Assembly (NCBI GenBank): GCA_002371375.1
Contig: DFIB01000159.1
Coordinates: 1 to 15,721 of the forward strand
Origin: Mageeibacillus sp. UBA3708
GTDB taxonomy: Bacteria; Bacillota; Clostridia; Saccharofermentanales; Saccharofermentanaceae
Length of the DNA stretch: 15,721 nt
Reading direction: 5' to 3'
Below, piece after piece: positions 13,943 through 15,721 of the stretch. A model generated the notes under the pieces. That model was not told the origin of the DNA and made no database searches. It saw only the letters and a program-made list of their open reading frames with translations. Both the position numbers and the translations under genes were made by a program. Each line of letters begins with the position of its first letter. The stretch's first letter is position 1.

Positions 13943-15303
13943 ATAATAACTCCTGTCATATCGTAATCAGAGCAATCGACTATTCTGACAGGGTATCTGC
14001 CTCCTATTCTAAGCTCACGGTTCTCATCTTCAGGAACAAGCACATACACGACCGGATCGTCCTCCGGCGCCTCTCCGTAACTTCTTCCCTTGTAAAATAT
14101 ACCATCTTCCGCGATAGAATCAATAGTTACCACCGTTTCCGTGGATATTCTTTCCTTCGTTAATTCCGCAGATATCTGTCTCTGCAGCTCATATATGCCA
14201 TCATATCGCTCCTTTTTGACGTTATCGGGAATCTGATCAGGCATATCATAAGCCTTTGTCCCCTCCTCCGGCGAGAAAATAAAGCATCCGAGCCTGTCAA
14301 ACCTCCATCTCCTGAGGTTATCTTTAAGCCTCTCATAGTCTTCTTCGGTCTCCCCCGGGAACCCGACCATAACAGTTGTCCTGATTATCGCATCCGGTAT
14401 CTTTGACCTGATCAGCTCCAGCTTCTTTGTGATCAGCTCCTCTGTATCGAACCTGTTCATCGCCTTGAGGATTCTGTTGCTTCCGTGCTGTATCGGAATA
14501 TCGAAATAATGTGCCGCCTTCGGATTAGTCCTCACTTCCTCGATCAGTTCATCGGTTATCCCGTCCATATAGCCGTACATAACCCTTATGAGCTCTATCC
14601 CATCGATCTCAGACAATTTATGTATCAGTTCAGCGGTAGAACGCTTCTTATACAGATCAACCCCGTAATTCGTAGTATCCTGAGCCGCCAGAACAAGTTC
14701 CTTATACCCCTTGGAAGCAAGGATCTCCGCCTCCTTGATGATATCCTCCATCGGTCTGGAGATAAAGTTGCCCCGTATCAGAGGTATCGCACAGAAAGCA
14801 CAGCGGTGAAGGCATCCCTCGCCGATCTTAACCCAGGCATAACTGCCGGTCGAGACATCCTTATCAGTGATAAGGTGATCAAGACTTCCCGCTTCAGATA
14901 CATTGCATATCTTATCCTCAGCCTTGTGTTCCGCTGACATCAGCTCGCTTACCGTCTTACAGATATCGCCATAATGAGATGTGCCGAGAACGGCATCGAC
15001 CTCCGGAAGATCCTTGAGAATGTCCCCTGGATAACGCTGTGACAGACAGCCGGTAACTATAATATACTTGAGCCTGCCGTCACCTTCCTTATAATCCGCA
15101 CAATCCAGAATAGTATCGATCGCCTCGGTCTTCGCCGATTCGATAAAACCGCACGTATTGATTATAACGACATCAGAATCATTGATGTCATTTATTACCG
15201 AATACCCCTCATCCTTAAGGAGTTTACTCATGCATTCTGCATCGACGAGGTTCTTTGAACAGCCGAGCGCTATGATCGTTATGTTGATATTACTGTTATT
15301 CAT
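13939..15303 (-). CDS. rimO: Ribosomal protein S12 methylthiotransferase RimO
   Basis: 454 residues from ATG 15303; the ribosome site is weak (GGTTGG). The N-terminal UPF0004 domain has the three cluster-binding Cys in LGCSKNLVDAE, NTCGFI and TGCLSQRY. The radical-SAM core has GEGCLHRCAFCAIPLIRG (CxxxCxxC, about 162-179) followed by SRPMEDI. The C-terminal TRAM domain spans roughly 385-450. GCSKNLVDAE and CAIPLIRG favour RimO over MiaB. It adds a methylthio group to Asp of ribosomal protein S12 using two 4Fe-4S clusters. It lies 22 bp after the AlkD-like gene and overlaps pgsA. Confidence 0.95.
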   Translation of the reverse strand: MNNSNINITIIALGCSKNLVDAECMSKLLKDEGYSVINDINDSDVVIINTCGFIESAKTEAIDTILDCADYKEGDGRLKYIIVTGCLSQRYPGDILKDLPEVDAVLGTSHYGDICKTVSELMSAEHKAEDKICNVSEAGSLDHLITDKDVSTGSYAWVKIGEGCLHRCAFCAIPLIRGNFISRPMEDIIKEAEILASKGYKELVLAAQDTTNYGVDLYKKRSTAELIHKLSEIDGIELIRVMYGYMDGITDELIEEVRTNPKAAHYFDIPIQHGSNRILKAMNRFDTEELITKKLELIRSKIPDAIIRTTVMVGFPGETEEDYERLKDNLRRWRFDRLGCFIFSPEEGTKAYDMPDQIPDNVKKERYDGIYELQRQISAELTKERISTETVVTIDSIAEDGIFYKGRSYGEAPEDDPVVYVLVPEDENRELRIGGRYPVRIVDCSDYDMTGVII

Positions 15304-15325
15304 ACCAACCGAATATACACAAAAA

Positions 15326-15721
15326 TCAGAGAGAACGCAAATATTTCTTGTGTTCGTCAGGTATGCGGAAGCTGTCGCAGCACTTCCTCACCGTCATTTT
15401 GTGTATTGTCGGAGACAGTCTCCTCGCCTCCATATAGACAAGAACATTATCATATTGCTTGGTCAGGGCCGTAGCAAAGTACCAAGCGATCATCATCTGA
15501 AGATAGTATTCATTGGTCTTGATCCGGGCGACCATCTCAGGATACCTGTCATCGTAGTCCTCATCAAGGAAATGATCCATCAGGACCTTAACAGCAAACC
15601 TTACAGTATATATATCCCTGCTCTTGATCCAGATCTTAACATACTTCAGAAGCTTATCGTGATTCTTCTTGAACACCTTGGGAATCATCTGGTCACAGGT
15701 TGCCCAGTTATCAACATACGG
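15326..15721 (-). CDS. AlkD-like DNA alkylation repair protein (partial, 5' end outside window)
   Basis: The frame stays open through the right window edge; the visible ATG 15688 is internal, since the 11 codons before it (PYVDNWATCDQ) belong to the family. The 131 residues seen are the C-terminal HEAT-like repeats of AlkD-type glycosylases: VDNWATCD (holding the Trp and Asp equivalent to the lesion-facing residues of Bacillus cereus AlkD), IWIKSRDIYTVRFAVKVLM, YYLQMMIAWYFATAL (second key Trp) and TVRKCCDSFRI. AlkD enzymes remove N3- and N7-alkylpurines from DNA without base flipping. The conserved residues suggest an active enzyme. It precedes rimO by 22 bp, likely in the same transcript. 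Confidence 0.85.
   Translation of the reverse strand, partial: PYVDNWATCDQMIPKVFKKNHDKLLKYVKIWIKSRDIYTVRFAVKVLMDHFLDEDYDDRYPEMVARIKTNEYYLQMMIAWYFATALTKQYDNVLVYMEARRLSPTIHKMTVRKCCDSFRIPDEHKKYLRSL

Noticed and set aside
1..15721. CRISPR array, insertion sequence, prophage or tRNA genes
   Set aside because: No regularly spaced direct repeats, transposase or phage genes, or tRNA-like T-loop sequences were seen.

Overview
The window looks like a chromosomal segment of a low-to-mid-GC Gram-positive bacterium of the Clostridia (Lachnospiraceae/Oscillospiraceae-like). This rests on gene content and order (rimO-pgsA next to acpP-rnc-smc-ftsY), an ER-type (Ser/His) SipW signal peptidase with a cognate surface protein, a secreted protein built only of aromatic cell-wall-binding repeats, strong AGGAGG-like ribosome binding sites and use of TTG/GTG starts. 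The species cannot be named from the sequence.

Right half (about 7.7-15.7 kb, all minus strand): a housekeeping block. In transcription order it holds the end of an AlkD-like DNA glycosylase (cut by the window edge), rimO (ribosomal protein S12 methylthiotransferase), pgsA (phosphatidylglycerophosphate synthase, 4-base overlap with rimO), acpP (acyl carrier protein, own promoter and own terminator), rnc (RNase III), smc (chromosome condensation ATPase) and ftsY (SRP receptor). The block links phospholipid and fatty-acid synthesis, RNA processing, chromosome organisation and protein targeting. After ftsY the order is broken by an AT-richer gene for a polytopic membrane protein and then a secreted cell-wall-binding repeat protein that ends at a strong two-way terminator.

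Middle (4776-5189): about 410 bp without a convincing gene. It is bounded by two terminators and holds several hairpins.

Left part (1-4844): the most interesting region. A divergent locus is centred on a 336-bp AT-rich intergenic region. To the right a strong promoter drives a SipW-cognate (TasA/camelysin-like) secreted protein through a leader with a possible pseudoknot. To the left a tightly packed four-gene operon encodes a degenerate EAL-domain protein, a single-pass membrane protein whose ectodomain resembles the secreted protein, a SipW-type signal peptidase, and a membrane-anchored AAA+ ATPase with McrB-like motifs (cut by the window edge). My inference is that this is a self-contained surface-protein or fibre export/assembly system: substrate, processing peptidase, anchor, ATPase motor and possibly a nucleotide-sensing or scaffold protein. 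The combination with a pseudo-EAL protein and an McrB-type ATPase is what merits follow-up.
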